This document shows positions 12,252-24,941 of a DNA stretch of 64,000 nucleotides, in pieces; the stretch's first letter is position 1, and the number at the start of each line of letters is the position of its first letter. Source of the stretch: Spinellus fusiger (Eukaryota; Mucoromycota; Mucoromycetes; Mucorales; Phycomycetaceae). The DNA is taken from assembly GCA_025094145.1 (NCBI GenBank), contig JALLLS010000020.1:186001-250000 (forward strand), read 5' to 3'. The notes beneath the pieces were generated by a model, which was given only the letters and a program-made list of their open reading frames with translations, ran no database searches and was not told the DNA's origin. The position numbers and the translations under genes were made by a program.

Positions 12252-14363
12252 TATAATGAGTACGAAAAGAAATGTAATTAATTCACATTTTGGTTAATGA
12301 TTTGATAAGAGAAATTAAGACACCAATGTTTCTATTTACTGTAATGTATTGTATGTTATGACTGAGAATTAAATCAACCCTCCCCCCTCCCCTTCCTCCC
12401 TCCCCCCTATTAGCAGAATCCTTGGACAATTCCACAACACTGGTACTACGAAAAATGTGTATTAATAAGAAAGAATGGGAAGCCCTGACAAAAAGAATAT
12501 CAAAGAATTATTAAGAAAAGTTCATAACCTTTTCTTCCAGACTAAACTTTCTATGAGAAAACTCATATAAGAACTCTTTCAACTACCAAAAAAATACGTA
12601 GAAATAAGGCTTAGGTAATATCATGAGGGTTAATGATAATAAATAAAATCTAATTAAATTAGGCGTAGATCCTTACCTAATGTAAATGGTTTACACAAAG
12701 TCTTATGGTCTTAGTGGTATGTTATAAAGCAGCTTTAGTAGTGAAGATGATGGTTATTTGTGGATAAAAAAGTGGTTTGGACTCCGAATACATGTTGATA
12801 CCTTAACGTATGGTTCTGAGTTATGTACTCTCTACCTAAATCCTGGAGTTGGCTACTATCTACAGAAAGATCAGGTCATCAAGGTGACAGTTTTAGAAAA
12901 CATAAAGGATTATTCTAAAAAATATCACTCATCAAAAAAAAAGTTTAGACTTAAATCCCATTAAATGTATATGAACTTCTTTACGATAGACTATTTAGGA
13001 AGTTAGGCTATACTAAATGACCAAACAGAATCTAGTAGTTTTCATAGTACTAAAGAAAAATGAAATGATCAAAATCCTCATTTTTAGTATAAGATAGAGA
13101 TGCTAGAATGTAGTAAAAATCAATGTTAGCCCCAACAATCACTAATTGCCTTTTTATTGCCTGATTGAAAGTTTGAGGTCTATCTATAAAATCATAAAAC
13201 TATAGTCATAGGAAAATAAAATCTAGAAATTGAAAAGCTTCGTATTTGGTTTCCTAAGTACAGTATATTAAAATAAAATATCTTCCAGCTGAGAGCCTGC
13301 TCACTATGGTTAATTATGATTATATTGATCAGGATCATAAGAGCTGCTACTGAGTAATAAAAGTATTCCACTAACAAGCCCCTAGCTTTCACCCCTTTTT
13401 AATCACCATAAGAAGACATTTATCTTTTTAGTGATTTGTTTTATTTTCCCACCACCCATTGCTTTCAGGAAAAGACTATACACACACATTCTCTCTCTCT
13501 TTCTCTCTCTTTCATCTCTCTCTTACTGTATTCCTTTAAAAAACAATTCTTCTGAGTTTATCTCAAACGTTCTATATTTTCCATTATCTTTGTTTCATAC
13601 TTTCTTTAAGGTGATTATAATAAACAAGTCAGAATTGGAAAATACAACACCTAAAAAACATTGCTAATTTTCTCGTGTATTTACAATAACTCATGAGATA
13701 TATTTTAATGATATATATATCAATGATTATATGATTAGCTCCAGTAACTCAAACAAAATTAAGAGACAATAATAATGCCACGTATTAATATAGAGAAGTA
13801 GATGTCAAGCTTATTATCTTGATATGCAGAAATATAAATACTCATGTACTGTAGACACCCTTCGATAGATCGATATGTATATTAAACATAATTTTATATA
13901 AGTGATTAACTTTTTTAATGGTAGACATAGTCAAAAATTTGTGATATACATATTTGTCTTGTAAGATTATAAATGATTTACTCGTCTGACCTCTCATCTT
14001 TAATGATATCAAAAGTAATAAATATGATTGATAAAACAATTTTTAGTGTAAATATTGGTTCTCAGTGCCATTTGTGGCAGCCATGATAATAAAGCATGAG
14101 TAGTTTCTGGCATGTTTCTTTCAGTAGTTAAACCTGATGCCTTACTCTTAGTTTATTTATTTATATGTAGATCATTTAGAATTAATCAAAGACGATATAA
14201 ATAAGCAATGTGATAGCATTAGTGATAAGCTAAAGGCTTAGAAAAGTGAAATATTTCTAAACCTAGGATGACTTTTCAACTTATATAGATCACTTGTTGT
14301 ATTCCTACAACTTCATGAATATGGATGATATAAACCTTAAACATTCATTAAATAAAGGTTATA
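12252..14363. other. Intergenic stretch with a G-quadruplex-type tract
   Basis: I find no supportable gene. Position 12378-12408 is a run of C-tracts (G-tracts on the minus strand) that stands out sharply from the AT-rich surroundings. A CT-rich microsatellite lies at about 13490-13525. A 68-codon open stretch at 12758-12964 (plus) has no recognisable relatives. Confidence 0.5.
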
Positions 14364-15713
14364 CAGTCACACAACATTAGAAAGTATACGAGCCCATAAT
14401 TTATACATTTTTAAACATGATTCTTCTTCTTGTTTTTACCACTGAATCACATTCCATTAAGCAATCTCAAATGTAAAACGCAGAATCCTCAACTAAAAAC
14501 TCTAGAGTTTATAATAAGCTTGAAGAAAGAGAGTACTGGGGTGTTTACTGGCTTAAAAAAGAAAAATCCTCCATGGGTGCCATTTCAAAGGCCATTGGCA
14601 TTAGCAAGTCTACTATCCAAAAGATCATTAGTAGAATAAAGACTACTGGTACACTTCTACCAAAGTATAGTTATGGTGCACCAAAAAAACCTAACGAGAG
14701 AGACCTCAGACGACTTGAGGCTATTCTAAGAGGCAACCCATCTGCCTCCTATAACTATATAAATTTGGAACTTAAAGCATATGAGATAATCATCTGTATA
14801 GCAACATTCAACAGATATATACATTAGATTGGGTTTGTTTCCTACTTCGCACCACACAATCTAAGGCTGTCTGAAGAAAACATGAAGAAAAAGGCTTTGT
14901 TGGGCGAAGGAACGGGTCAATTGGACTCCTGAGGACTGGAGACGCGTTGTATGGTCTGATGAGTCACAGTTTGAAGTAGAAAGTTACCAGGAAAGAGCCA
15001 GAGTTATTCGAAAGATCGGAGAGAGGTATAAGGCTGCTCATATCATACCTACAACCAAATGGGGGAAAGGCAGCATAATGATCCGGAGCTGTTTCTGGAC
15101 GGGTGGAATTGGGCCTTTGGTCTTTGTTGATGGCACTGTAAATCAGGACGTATATGTCAACATTTTGGCAGAAAAATCTCTGCCATGGTTCATTGAATTG
15201 AATTGAATGAGAAGGAGGATAAGGACTTTATATTCCAAGAAGATGGGGCTAGCTGCCATACAGGTGGCTATACAACATGGTGGAAAAACACACATCAAAT
15301 CAGACACTTTGATTACTGGCCTGCCCAAAGTCCTGATCTCAACTCCATCGAACATCTCTGTAGCTGTCTTGATAAGCTTATTGATAACAAGAGGGTCGGT
15401 ATCAAAAATATCGATGAGCTCAAGACAGCTTTAGAAGAAGCTTGGGCAAATATCCACGTTGATCTTGCCGAACGTTTAGTTGACTCAATGAAGGACCACT
15501 GCCAGGCAGTTATTGATGCCAAAGGTGGCCTAAAAAATATTAAATAAAAACTTTTATATATATTTTACTATAGACAATATGTTAAACTAACTTTGTGTTG
15601 AATTTGAAGTCATTAGTATGTGTTTTGAGGTCGTAACATTTATATCCGTAAAGCATGCTTTTTTTTCAGGATTTCAAAAAATGAAAATCGTATACTTTCT
15701 AATGTTGTGACTA
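14364..15713 (+). mobile_element. Tc1-like DNA transposon, copy B
   Basis: This is a close relative of copy A, about 1350 bp, starting CAGTCACACAACATTAG after a TA. The right end has lost a few bases (GTTGTGACT). Coding sequence, flanks and the frame defect match copy A, so both derive from one recently active source. Confidence 0.9.
14477..15547 (+). pseudogene. Tc1-like transposase, DDE residues intact but frame broken (copy B)
   Basis: The helix-turn-helix GAISKAIGISKSTIQKIISR lies near 14570-14630 and is followed by a KPNERDLRRLE region. The catalytic residues are all present: VVWSDESQF (near 14950), FQEDGASCH (near 15240) and SPDLNSIEH (near 15345). By my count 35 residues separate the second Asp from the Glu. 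The frame shifts at the A-rich run in ACATGAAGAAAAAGGC (about 14880), with further breaks at 14826 and near 15200. The C-terminal part 15203-15547 is open. The copy is best read as an inactive relative of a recently mobile element. Confidence 0.87.
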
Positions 15714-18708
15714 AATATCAGAAATATTTCTGTCAAGAGTGCTCGGACTTTTCAAGTCTATACCCAGCACTAATAGCAGCTATGGGTATATGTTTACTTA
15801 ATGAAATGTCTATAATCTTTCTAGGTTTCTCAATTTAGTTTTTATTAAATTCTTATTCTAAACATATTAAATTTAAGTTCAATTTGTCCAAGTGAAGCAC
15901 GGATCAGAAAAATTAGGATTTCAAACTAAATACAGTTACAATGTCATAAAAAGTACTCACATGATTCTATATCGGACTCTTTATACCAGATTTCTTTCAA
16001 TAGTTTTAGCAGATTTACAGTATTCTAATCTAAAAGAAGACTGTAAATTGAATGAGTCGATGCATTATTTTCTGTAGATAATTGAGAGTTCATTTTTAGA
16101 CAAAGAGTGTCAGTTTTGAGACAAAATAAATATAGTATTTAGACAGTTTGCCTGTAAAAATATTTATTCTCTTCCAAAGAAAAGAAAGCTGTGTTCGATA
16201 CAGTGACAAGACTATTATTTTTTAAAAAAAACTCACCTGTCTCGACAAAATAAAGCAGGATGTTAGTGATCCTTCAGCAGTTTATCTGAAATATTGAAAA
16301 TAATTGAAGCATTTACACTGTAGTTCCACACAATCCCACAACTTTAGCAAGCAAGAATACTGTAAAAAAAACTATTGAACCCATGAGTAAAGTTCGTGTT
16401 ATAACCTTTAAAGTTCGGAACTCATCTACATTCTCTCACAGTAGCTCTCTATTTTCATGGTTCTTTATTTTATTTTATTTTTAAAAATAGTTTGGTATAA
16501 TATAGCGGTCAATCTGATACGATATTATTTTTAATTTATAATATCCTTTTCCTTCCTTCCAGTACAGAAAGCAATCGCAGGTAGCTGTGTACAAACCATT
16601 TTATTTCGTAGAATGTTATTCATTTCAATTCTCCTATGTATGAAGAAAGTCTTATACTCTGATATAAGAAGAGTCTCTCGCTTTAACATTTTGGTGACTT
16701 ATACATGAGTTCTCAGTAAGAAGAAAGATTCTTGTGCTTTTTTAGGTTTATAATCAAAGTATCTACAGACACTACATTGAACAGAGCCTCGTCTCTGTAT
16801 CTATTTTTACCTACCACCTTTTTTAAAGTGTCTGCAATATACAATTCGTATTGTTTTATTTATTGTAGCTGTCTCATTCATTTTCCATGGTTGTTTAATT
16901 TTAGATTAAAACCCTGTATCTTATCATTCGTGCACCTCATTGGTTCATACTTTAACATGCTAATAAAAGCTCTACATCAGTTTAAAGTGTAGCGGAGAGT
17001 ATTTCTACAGGGTAGATATTTTAAAAGTATGATTGATTTTGCTTCAGTGATTAATATAAATGTTACAAAAACTACAAAAAATGTATATTATGAATTAGTA
17101 AATACATGTTTAGATTCAATTGAAAACAACTGTTGGCTCAATAACTCTGTGAAAATCAATATTGATACCTTATTGTGTTTTTTCTCTATCGAGATTAAAT
17201 AAAATTCAGCCTTGTGACCTTGAATATATAACAATTGCTTATAGCCTTTTTTTTTCTCCGTGATATATTTATATACTGAATTTATTTTTACTATATCTTT
17301 CTTATTGAGTGTTGTTTTTTCTTAGCTGTATTTAATCAGCCATGTTTGTAAACTAAATCTAACACTTCCAACTATCAGTCATTAATATAATGAAAGTCAG
17401 AAGCCAGGTTATGTAGAGACACTATTGTGTTCTGTTTATCATTATATAAAAGATATAAAAAAGCTGTTTATCGCTATCTCAATTACAATGTCAATCTATC
17501 CATATTTATCTTATGTACCACCATAGATGTAACTTTGTGCCTAAGCATTTTCTTCATTTCCAACAAAAAACAATGTATAATACTTGAGTTTATTGGCTAG
17601 TATAAAATATACAATTACATTAGATTTCAATTCCAATTGAACTTTTCTTTTTGTGTTTTGCCAGATGTTAGTCATTTGATAATTTTACTTCTATACTTGT
17701 ACTTTTTACTGAGTTTTTATCCATCTTACTTCTTTATATGTTCATTGGCGTTGAAAACATATTATCTTCCAGTGTACTACATAATAATACATGAGGTATT
17801 TGTACTACAACATGTGTTTTGCAAGTGGCAGGAACTCTAACCTATACACCAGTAATTTAAAACATTTTATTTATAATCTTATGTCAATTACCTGTAGATT
17901 TGAAATTGAGCCCAACAAACATTTTATCAACAATATCTAGAGATATAAAATAATCTTAGTACAGTTTAACATGTGTCAAGTCGGATACTACAGTGGCTCC
18001 GTATTTGAATTCATTATTGTAGATCTTGTCGACTTAAATCTTTCTGTGCTATGTAACAAATATAGTAATGGGTTGGATTCTAACAATAATATAGGAACCA
18101 AATAAAGGACTTATAAATTATAAGTACATCCCCACTAACTTGTAGTGCGGCTTTATATCTTTAGCCACTATATTTAAACTCCACTAAACTTAATAATTGG
18201 CCCTTTGCCTTCACTCTGTAATCATGTGACCTTTTCATCAACTGAGGTGAAAATTTATACAAATTAAGGTTCTTCTAAAATACTAAAGTATGTTAGATGT
18301 CCCAGTAAGAAGAATGATAATATAGACATAATCCAAAATAAGAGTCACCAGTAATAAGGACTCTTTAATTCCAAATGGTTATGACCAGGACAGATTGCCA
18401 TAACCAGGATCGGAAGTTTTTGTAGTAATTCCTGTCATTATCAAGCGTAGTCCAATAAACATCCAGCGGCGAGCATAGGGATAAAGTGGGAGATGAAAAC
18501 TGCCCTTATAAAATGGGAACGGGCTTCTCTTAGTTTTTCCACTAAAATAAAAGAAAATAGTAAATTATATTTTGTATTTTTCATTGCTCTTTTTGCTTAT
18601 TTTTTATTTTTTATTTTTTATTTTTATTTTTAAACTTCCCCCTATTTTCTCATCTTTTCTCCAAACCAGTACACTTCTCGTTATTAACACAGCTATTCAA
18701 ATCCTAGC
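15714..18708. other. Intergenic AT-rich stretch and promoter side of the downstream regulator gene
   Basis: I see no supportable gene. Open stretches at 16732-16992 and 17637-17840 are Phe/Leu/Tyr-rich, as AT-rich noncoding DNA often is. A T-rich repeat, (TTTTTA)n at about 18597-18635, lies some 75-110 bp before the ATG at 18709 and is probably part of that gene's promoter or leader. Confidence 0.45.
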
Positions 18709-21057
18709 ATGACCTTGGATACCACTGAAAAATCTTTTCCTTACAATGCTACTGGTCAGTTATCTACTAGCAATTCAGACAATCATACTTGGGCTTCCAA
18801 CCACGAATGCTCCCAAATCAACTCTTCTCCAGAAATCATTTCACAAGAAGATCTTATGAGACACTCTAAACCTATTAGCATTAACTTTTGGCATCACTTC
18901 ATGCATCCAGGACACGACAATTTCTTCAGTATTCCCGTCAGCACTCCATCCAGTTATTCAGAATCCCCATCGGATTATGTCGATGTATCTAGCATTGATG
19001 ATCGATTTTCAACCGAGTCAATGTCTTGGAAAGAAGAAAGAGAATCTGAATGTTTTTCACAGAATTTTGTCTCACAGGAACTTACTTGTTCTTCACCGTC
19101 TACTGAGCAACACATTGAACAACTATCAGAACTCACAAATCTGAGCTTTTCTTATACTGATAGTGGTGTTCGAATGGAGGCACAGCTCAACAATATATCA
19201 GATTTCCACACACTTATCAATACTTTTGGAAAGATGTGCTGCTCTCCAACTGAAGTCTCGGACACATACTCAAATCAAAGTGTTATTTTGAAACAAAACA
19301 GCAATACAAAGTCCAAGCCAATTAACAAATTTGCTGTTACCTATCACCTTGGAGAACAGACAGACCCACATTCAAACCATGACGATGAGGACAGCCTACA
19401 AATCATTGCAGATGCATGTGTTGACACTTACTTTAGCTGTCGACTGCGCTATTTACCGGTATTAAATAGAGAGGCCTTTATATCATGGTATAGGTCAGAG
19501 CCTATGGCACTTGATAGTCTTATTGTAAACGCTATATGCTCTCATACCTTTCGTCATATGGTCACCCATCACTTGCCACCTGCTCTCAAAAAATTCAACT
19601 ACAGTCAAGATATGATAAAGGAGCAAACTGAATACTTTTTCCGTCGTTCTCGAGAATGCCTATCTCAATCATTCGACCACCCTGATAGATACTCTATTCT
19701 TGCACTTGTATTGATGGGGGCATTCACAGAAGCAAGTAAACGTCACCACTACGCAGGCATGTCCGTCTCTGCTCTTCAGGCTCTCAATATTTACCCTCGT
19801 ATGGTGGGCGAAGTAGAAGAAGACGAAGAAAAGGCTTTTGAACTCGAAATGGATACTCGTCTCTGGTGGGCTGTCTGGTCTAACAACTTCTATTTGTACT
19901 CGTCTGGTGTTCCTCGAATTATACCTCAAACCCGTATTCCAGGTGAAGTGGATTTGCCACAAGTTATGGAACAAGATATCGATGGACAGGAGCTTTGCAT
20001 TCTTGCCCAAAATACTTGCTATAAACTGTGGCAGATTCAATATGATCTACTTGTTGCTCTTGCTGAGCAAGATAACAAGCTGAAGATGGAAGAATTGGAT
20101 ATATTTACATCCAGAACCCAGGCCTTCTACGACCAGCTGCCCATATATTTTAAACTTGACAGCGGCTTTGAATATGGCAGTGAGGATTTCCTCTTGACAT
20201 GTTTACGAGTGAATATTGAATACAACGCTACTTTGATTGTTCTACACCAAATGTTTATTCCTGATGCCAATGATTTATTTCCTACAGACATCTCTCTGTG
20301 GTCTCTCAAAAGTTGTTTAATAGCCGCCATTCAACAGGTCAAGACCATGAACAGCTACCGCTATGTTACAAATGGTGCATGTATGTTTGATCGAAACGAG
20401 CTGTGGCGTGCAGCTGAGATCCTCACCCTTGCTGCCTCCGTGAGCAATGTCTGTCAGTCTGAGAGTAGAACTATACTATTTTCGGGAATCAATGAGATAG
20501 ACTATATTAATGGTCTAGCTAGCTCCCTCGAAATATTACAAGATACACGTGAATACAAGACAAGCAATAAGAATTGGCTGCAGATGAGCGAGTGGCTACA
20601 GAAAGAGATTATCAAGCATAACTTTCCAGAAACCCCAACTGCACCTACCAGTTATTACAAGGCCAACATTAAGAAGAAGCCAGAGTATAACCGACAAAGC
20701 ACCCTAAGGCAAAGCATCACAAGACAACCTCGCCAAAAGCAGGCAAAAATTTTACCGTGTGCACCCATCAATCCCGTTTCTTCAAATTTCTCTCCCTCTA
20801 GCCCTTCTGTATACTTGTCTTCTTTCCAAGGCACACAGATCCACTTTCAAAACCAATTTAGCGCCCCCTCCAAGCCTTCCACATCAGAATCCACCTCCAA
20901 ATCCTCAGTTTCAAATCCACCCTCTTTTGTTCCATTCTCCTATATTCCACAGCAAGAAGCACAACGCCATTCAGGAAAAGGGCAGACTAGATTCCGTTAT
21001 TTCAACCCACCCAAGATGAATAAGCTTTTGTTTATTGATGAACATCCAATGACTTAA
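18709..21057 (+). CDS. Fungal-specific transcription factor domain protein without a visible DNA-binding domain
   Basis: This single exon encodes 782 residues. The centre, about residues 225-560, matches the fungal transcription-factor middle homology region. It has an N-terminal DACVDTYFSCRLRYLPVLNR segment, the RLWWAVWSNNFYLYSSGVPR core motif, and a helical C-terminal half. That region normally follows a Zn2Cys6 cluster and controls activity. Here the first 220 residues are Ser/Thr-rich and contain no CX2CX6C pattern. The C-terminal 150 residues are Ser/Pro/Gln-rich. The start ATG follows an in-frame AT-rich leader, and no better upstream start is seen. Target genes cannot be inferred. It may act through a partner, or the DNA-binding exon may have been lost. 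Confidence 0.85.
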   Translation: MTLDTTEKSFPYNATGQLSTSNSDNHTWASNHECSQINSSPEIISQEDLMRHSKPISINFWHHFMHPGHDNFFSIPVSTPSSYSESPSDYVDVSSIDDRFSTESMSWKEERESECFSQNFVSQELTCSSPSTEQHIEQLSELTNLSFSYTDSGVRMEAQLNNISDFHTLINTFGKMCCSPTEVSDTYSNQSVILKQNSNTKSKPINKFAVTYHLGEQTDPHSNHDDEDSLQIIADACVDTYFSCRLRYLPVLNREAFISWYRSEPMALDSLIVNAICSHTFRHMVTHHLPPALKKFNYSQDMIKEQTEYFFRRSRECLSQSFDHPDRYSILALVLMGAFTEASKRHHYAGMSVSALQALNIYPRMVGEVEEDEEKAFELEMDTRLWWAVWSNNFYLYSSGVPRIIPQTRIPGEVDLPQVMEQDIDGQELCILAQNTCYKLWQIQYDLLVALAEQDNKLKMEELDIFTSRTQAFYDQLPIYFKLDSGFEYGSEDFLLTCLRVNIEYNATLIVLHQMFIPDANDLFPTDISLWSLKSCLIAAIQQVKTMNSYRYVTNGACMFDRNELWRAAEILTLAASVSNVCQSESRTILFSGINEIDYINGLASSLEILQDTREYKTSNKNWLQMSEWLQKEIIKHNFPETPTAPTSYYKANIKKKPEYNRQSTLRQSITRQPRQKQAKILPCAPINPVSSNFSPSSPSVYLSSFQGTQIHFQNQFSAPSKPSTSESTSKSSVSNPPSFVPFSYIPQQEAQRHSGKGQTRFRYFNPPKMNKLLFIDEHPMT

Positions 21058-21704
21058 GTATGCCCTAGACATTCTATTATCCACTACCTAAAACTCTGAT
21101 TTACCAGATTATTTATATAAACCACTTTGTATATACTTGCTCTCTTTCTGTATAAGCTTTGTAGAATTACAAATAAAACCGGTTAATTCCATCTCCACTG
21201 TTTTTTTTTTGTCGGGAGGATTCTATATTTAATATCTGGTAGCATTCATTGGACATGAAATAACCCACGGTGGGAATACATGGAAAAACGATGTATACCC
21301 ACACGAGGATATCTTGAACTCTAATTGGTCATCCTTATTTGTAGTGTCGGGAGTATCTTTATTATTCTTCCTGGGTAAAATCAATGCTTCTATTGGAATA
21401 GCTTGAAAGTCAAATTCATATGGTTTATAATTGTACACAAAAATATTCTTCAGCAGGATCGCTGATTAAGAGCTTTTTATTTATTTTTTATTTTTTTGCT
21501 GATTAAGAACTAATTGGTCAGTACTGATTATTATTGATTATTACTTCAGCCACTGTTGTGCACGAATAGCTCATAAAAGAAATGTTTCATTTTTATGCAT
21601 GGCAGAAAAAGTACTAAATATAAATAGAATACTTTTATTCATTAAGTATTTTAATGCTGACGATGATGAATTTTGTCTCCTTTAGACATGAACTTAATTT
21701 ACTT
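21058..21704. other. 3' flank of the regulator gene
   Basis: An AATAAA at about 21173 lies some 115 bp after the stop and is a plausible polyadenylation signal, followed by a T-run at 21201. The rest is AT-rich, with no gene seen. Confidence 0.5.
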
Positions 21705-23621
21705 CACACCAGAAGATCTTTCTGGCTTTTAAGCAGTGATAAATTCTTTCATTTTCGTCCAGAAAAATATTCCTTTATAAAGTGAGGTGTTTCAAAATCA
21801 AAGGTTTGTAAGTGTCCAAATTAGTATTTATTTTTGTAGAATACCTCAATATCAAATTGTATTATCAATAGAATATAGTGTTTATGAATAAAATTGTTTA
21901 TTATAATAGTATAGCTAATACTATAGTATAGCTATAACTACTGCCTAAGTATATGCCCTTCATAGCAATAGAATATACACCCTAGAATCCTTGTGTTTTG
22001 TTCTTGGGAGATAGATAACTATGCTCAGGAGTATACCCTAGACACCCTAGATAGTATTGACCTTGTGGATGACAACCTGAGACTGATTTGAGAAGAGTCT
22101 TAACATACCTAATAACAGAAGAGTGTATTAGTATTAATTCAATCAAGAGAGGTAGTATGCTTACCTTGTACTCCATACTTGTCTTGAGAATAATAAGCCA
22201 TATATTATCTATTAGTAGAAGAGTCAGTACTATGCTTTGTGAATTGCAATGAGCTCAAGCCCAGATGAAGACACCACTTACCTTTTTACTTCCAGAATAT
22301 TCTTTGGTAGTGTCTACAACCTCCTTCTATTGTTTCTCTTTGTTAATAATTACACATTACCTTGCTCAGATATGCTCATCTTGACAAATAACTGAGATTA
22401 AAGTTGTATAGACAGTGTAAGAAATAACAAGACCAAAGAATAGAAAAAATCATTTTGGTGAGGTATACAGCCTCATGTAGAAATGAGTAGACAGCAGATC
22501 AATTTTTCTTTTTTACAACTTATTCAAACAATGACTTTAGTCAATGAAAATCAGCCAGCTCTTAGCCAAAAACATAAAGATAGTCCTAACAGAAGAAGAG
22601 AGCATGCTATGTTTATTAAAAGTTAATTCACAGGACAATGGAAAAGACATGCTGTCTATCAATAGATTACTGATGGTATTGACTTCCCAAAGAGCACACT
22701 GAGCAAGATCATCCTATTATATAAAAACAAAGGCTTTGTTGCAAAGTACTGAGCAATGTTGTTATAATAGAAATGTAGACAACCATTCTAAATATTGTGT
22801 TATTCCATAAATATTTTATTATGAACATCTTAGACTGATAAATATACCTTTATTTTTCAAAAGAAAATAAGAAAATAAAAATAAAAATTGCTGTCCACTC
22901 ATTTATTGCCTGAGACTGAATATGTGCATAGAAAACCTGTGGGATTCACAATTTCCATTGATAGATATACAAGCTTTATACTTTAACACAACAGTTTTCA
23001 AATCACAGATTGAATCAATGATATGCGAAAACTAATTATAAAACAGAAAAAGTATAAAAAGAAAAAGAAAAAAAGATTAACTCATCTTTCTTTTCTTCAT
23101 GGAACCTACTCTAAAGATTGTAGCAGTAAAAAGCTCAATCACTGGTATTGAGTAGAAGCCGAGTTGTCTTTGTCAGGATATACATCTTCAACAGTCAATT
23201 ATGAAAGGTTTGCAAGATACCTCGAGGAGAGAGCCATAGATACTCCAGTGTTGCATAACTATTATTCAAATGAAGATACTCCTGCTGTGGAAAAACCAGA
23301 ATGTCAATTGCTTAATCCTATTTCGTAGAATGAAGCCTTTGAGTTTTACTAATCATCAACAATCAGACAAACATCTAGCTAGTAGTAGCTAATACACCAA
23401 AACATCAAAACATCAAAGAAGAATCCGGTGTAGTTATCGCTGCACTAAACTAAGACATATGTAAGTCTTTTTTGAACCATACTACATTTCTATACTATAT
23501 TTTGTTTCCCAAAAATAAATCAATACTTTCTGAAAATACCTTTAAACACATTAGCCAATTATAGAAGTGTGATTTTATTGTCCGTGTATTTACTTTTATA
23601 TCCTAAAAATCTTTAGGTGTG
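21705..23621 (+). mobile_element. TA-type inverted-repeat transposon, long copy (copy 2)
   Basis: The left end CACACCAGAAGATCTTTCTGG and the right end AAAAATCTTTAGGTGTG are the family termini, giving about 1.92 kb. The first 700 bp match the left halves of the copies at 32839, 41176 and 43602. From 22464 to 23558 the sequence is the near-identical, ungapped partner of 1336-2430. The same Tc1/mariner-like helix-turn-helix stretch appears, with stops. The left flank is TT rather than TA, so one target-site copy has mutated or the end was misjudged. Confidence 0.8.
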
Positions 23622-24941
23622 TATTCAAATAATAAAATGTTCGGGATTTAAAATATTAAAAGAAAAGTTAGGGGTTTATCTCATTCACTTTAGTAGGACA
23701 GAATATAAGCGTATATTGGCCATACTTAGAAATCCTATCAATAATTCTTTGATAATATTTTATCTTATCTCTTTCTACCCAATTTGATTAATCTTATAGT
23801 AAAAGAAGTTTTAAATTTTGCTAAATTGAAATAGTGAATAAAACCTCCTTTAAAGTACACAGAGTATATTGTTTACTATCATTTTTCTTCACTGCCTTTT
23901 CAGTAGGGTAAAAGTCATAAGAATTCAATTTGGCACCTTTCCAATGGCATTTCTCACTAACTCATTTTTATATAAACTAAAATCACTACAATTGATCAAC
24001 TATAAAATAGCCATTGAGGAAAATAAAAATAAAAAAATGCTATGTAAAATCTATGAATCTCTTGCGTTCCAAAATGAAAACACGTGTCTCAATTTCAAGA
24101 GTAGCCATATGCAATGATTACTCTTGGATTCTACCCCGGATAGATCCGTATATTTATCTACTAATGTTTTTGCTTTTCTATTATTATGTGTGAGTTTCAC
24201 TCAAGAGGAAGAATCTCGATCCTCTCTTACAATCACAGCACTAATTTGAATATTGTATAAATATTATGAATACTTACAAAAATGACTCCATGATCTGACA
24301 TCCTTCTTACGCCCTGAATAGATGCCTGTTCTCTCTATACCCATCTTAATAATCCATACATGTACTTCTTTTTCAAACAACAGCTGCTTGTTCATTTTGG
24401 TTAGTTCTTCTCTGCCCGTGGTAAGTCTATGACAGACTTCATACTCTTTTATATACTTCTAGTAGTTAGCCCTCGTGGTAGACAGCTGGCGTGATATCTA
24501 TTTCTGTTTTTCATCCAATTGGTGTTAAGATAGTACAAAAGTAATTCAAGATTCAAAATTATGAAATATACAAAATTAAATAATTATTAATTAATGACCT
24601 TGTCAGATAAAATGACCAGAACAAAATCTCTGAACATCTTGAGTTCCAACTTTTTTTTTGTAAAGAAATGTGCATACATGATTTTTGAGAGATATGTCAA
24701 AAGTCTTCCAAGGAGAATATTATTTAATCTCTTTGATAAAAACCGCCTTTATTTTTTATTATAGAATAATTATGTCAAACTATGATAAAAACCAATAGTG
24801 GACAGACCAAGTGCCAAGTATTGTGAATAGGCATAAACAACACAAAATACTGGACTGGTGTGACAAATGCTGTTACTACACCGATAAATGTACACACCAG
24901 GAGATTATTATAATATAAAGGGTAACTATGTTTAACCCCTA
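23622..24941. other. Intergenic AT-rich stretch, nothing recognised
   Basis: No gene is supported. An 82-codon open stretch at 23869-24117 has a Lys/Asn/Phe bias typical of chance frames in AT-rich DNA. Confidence 0.5.
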
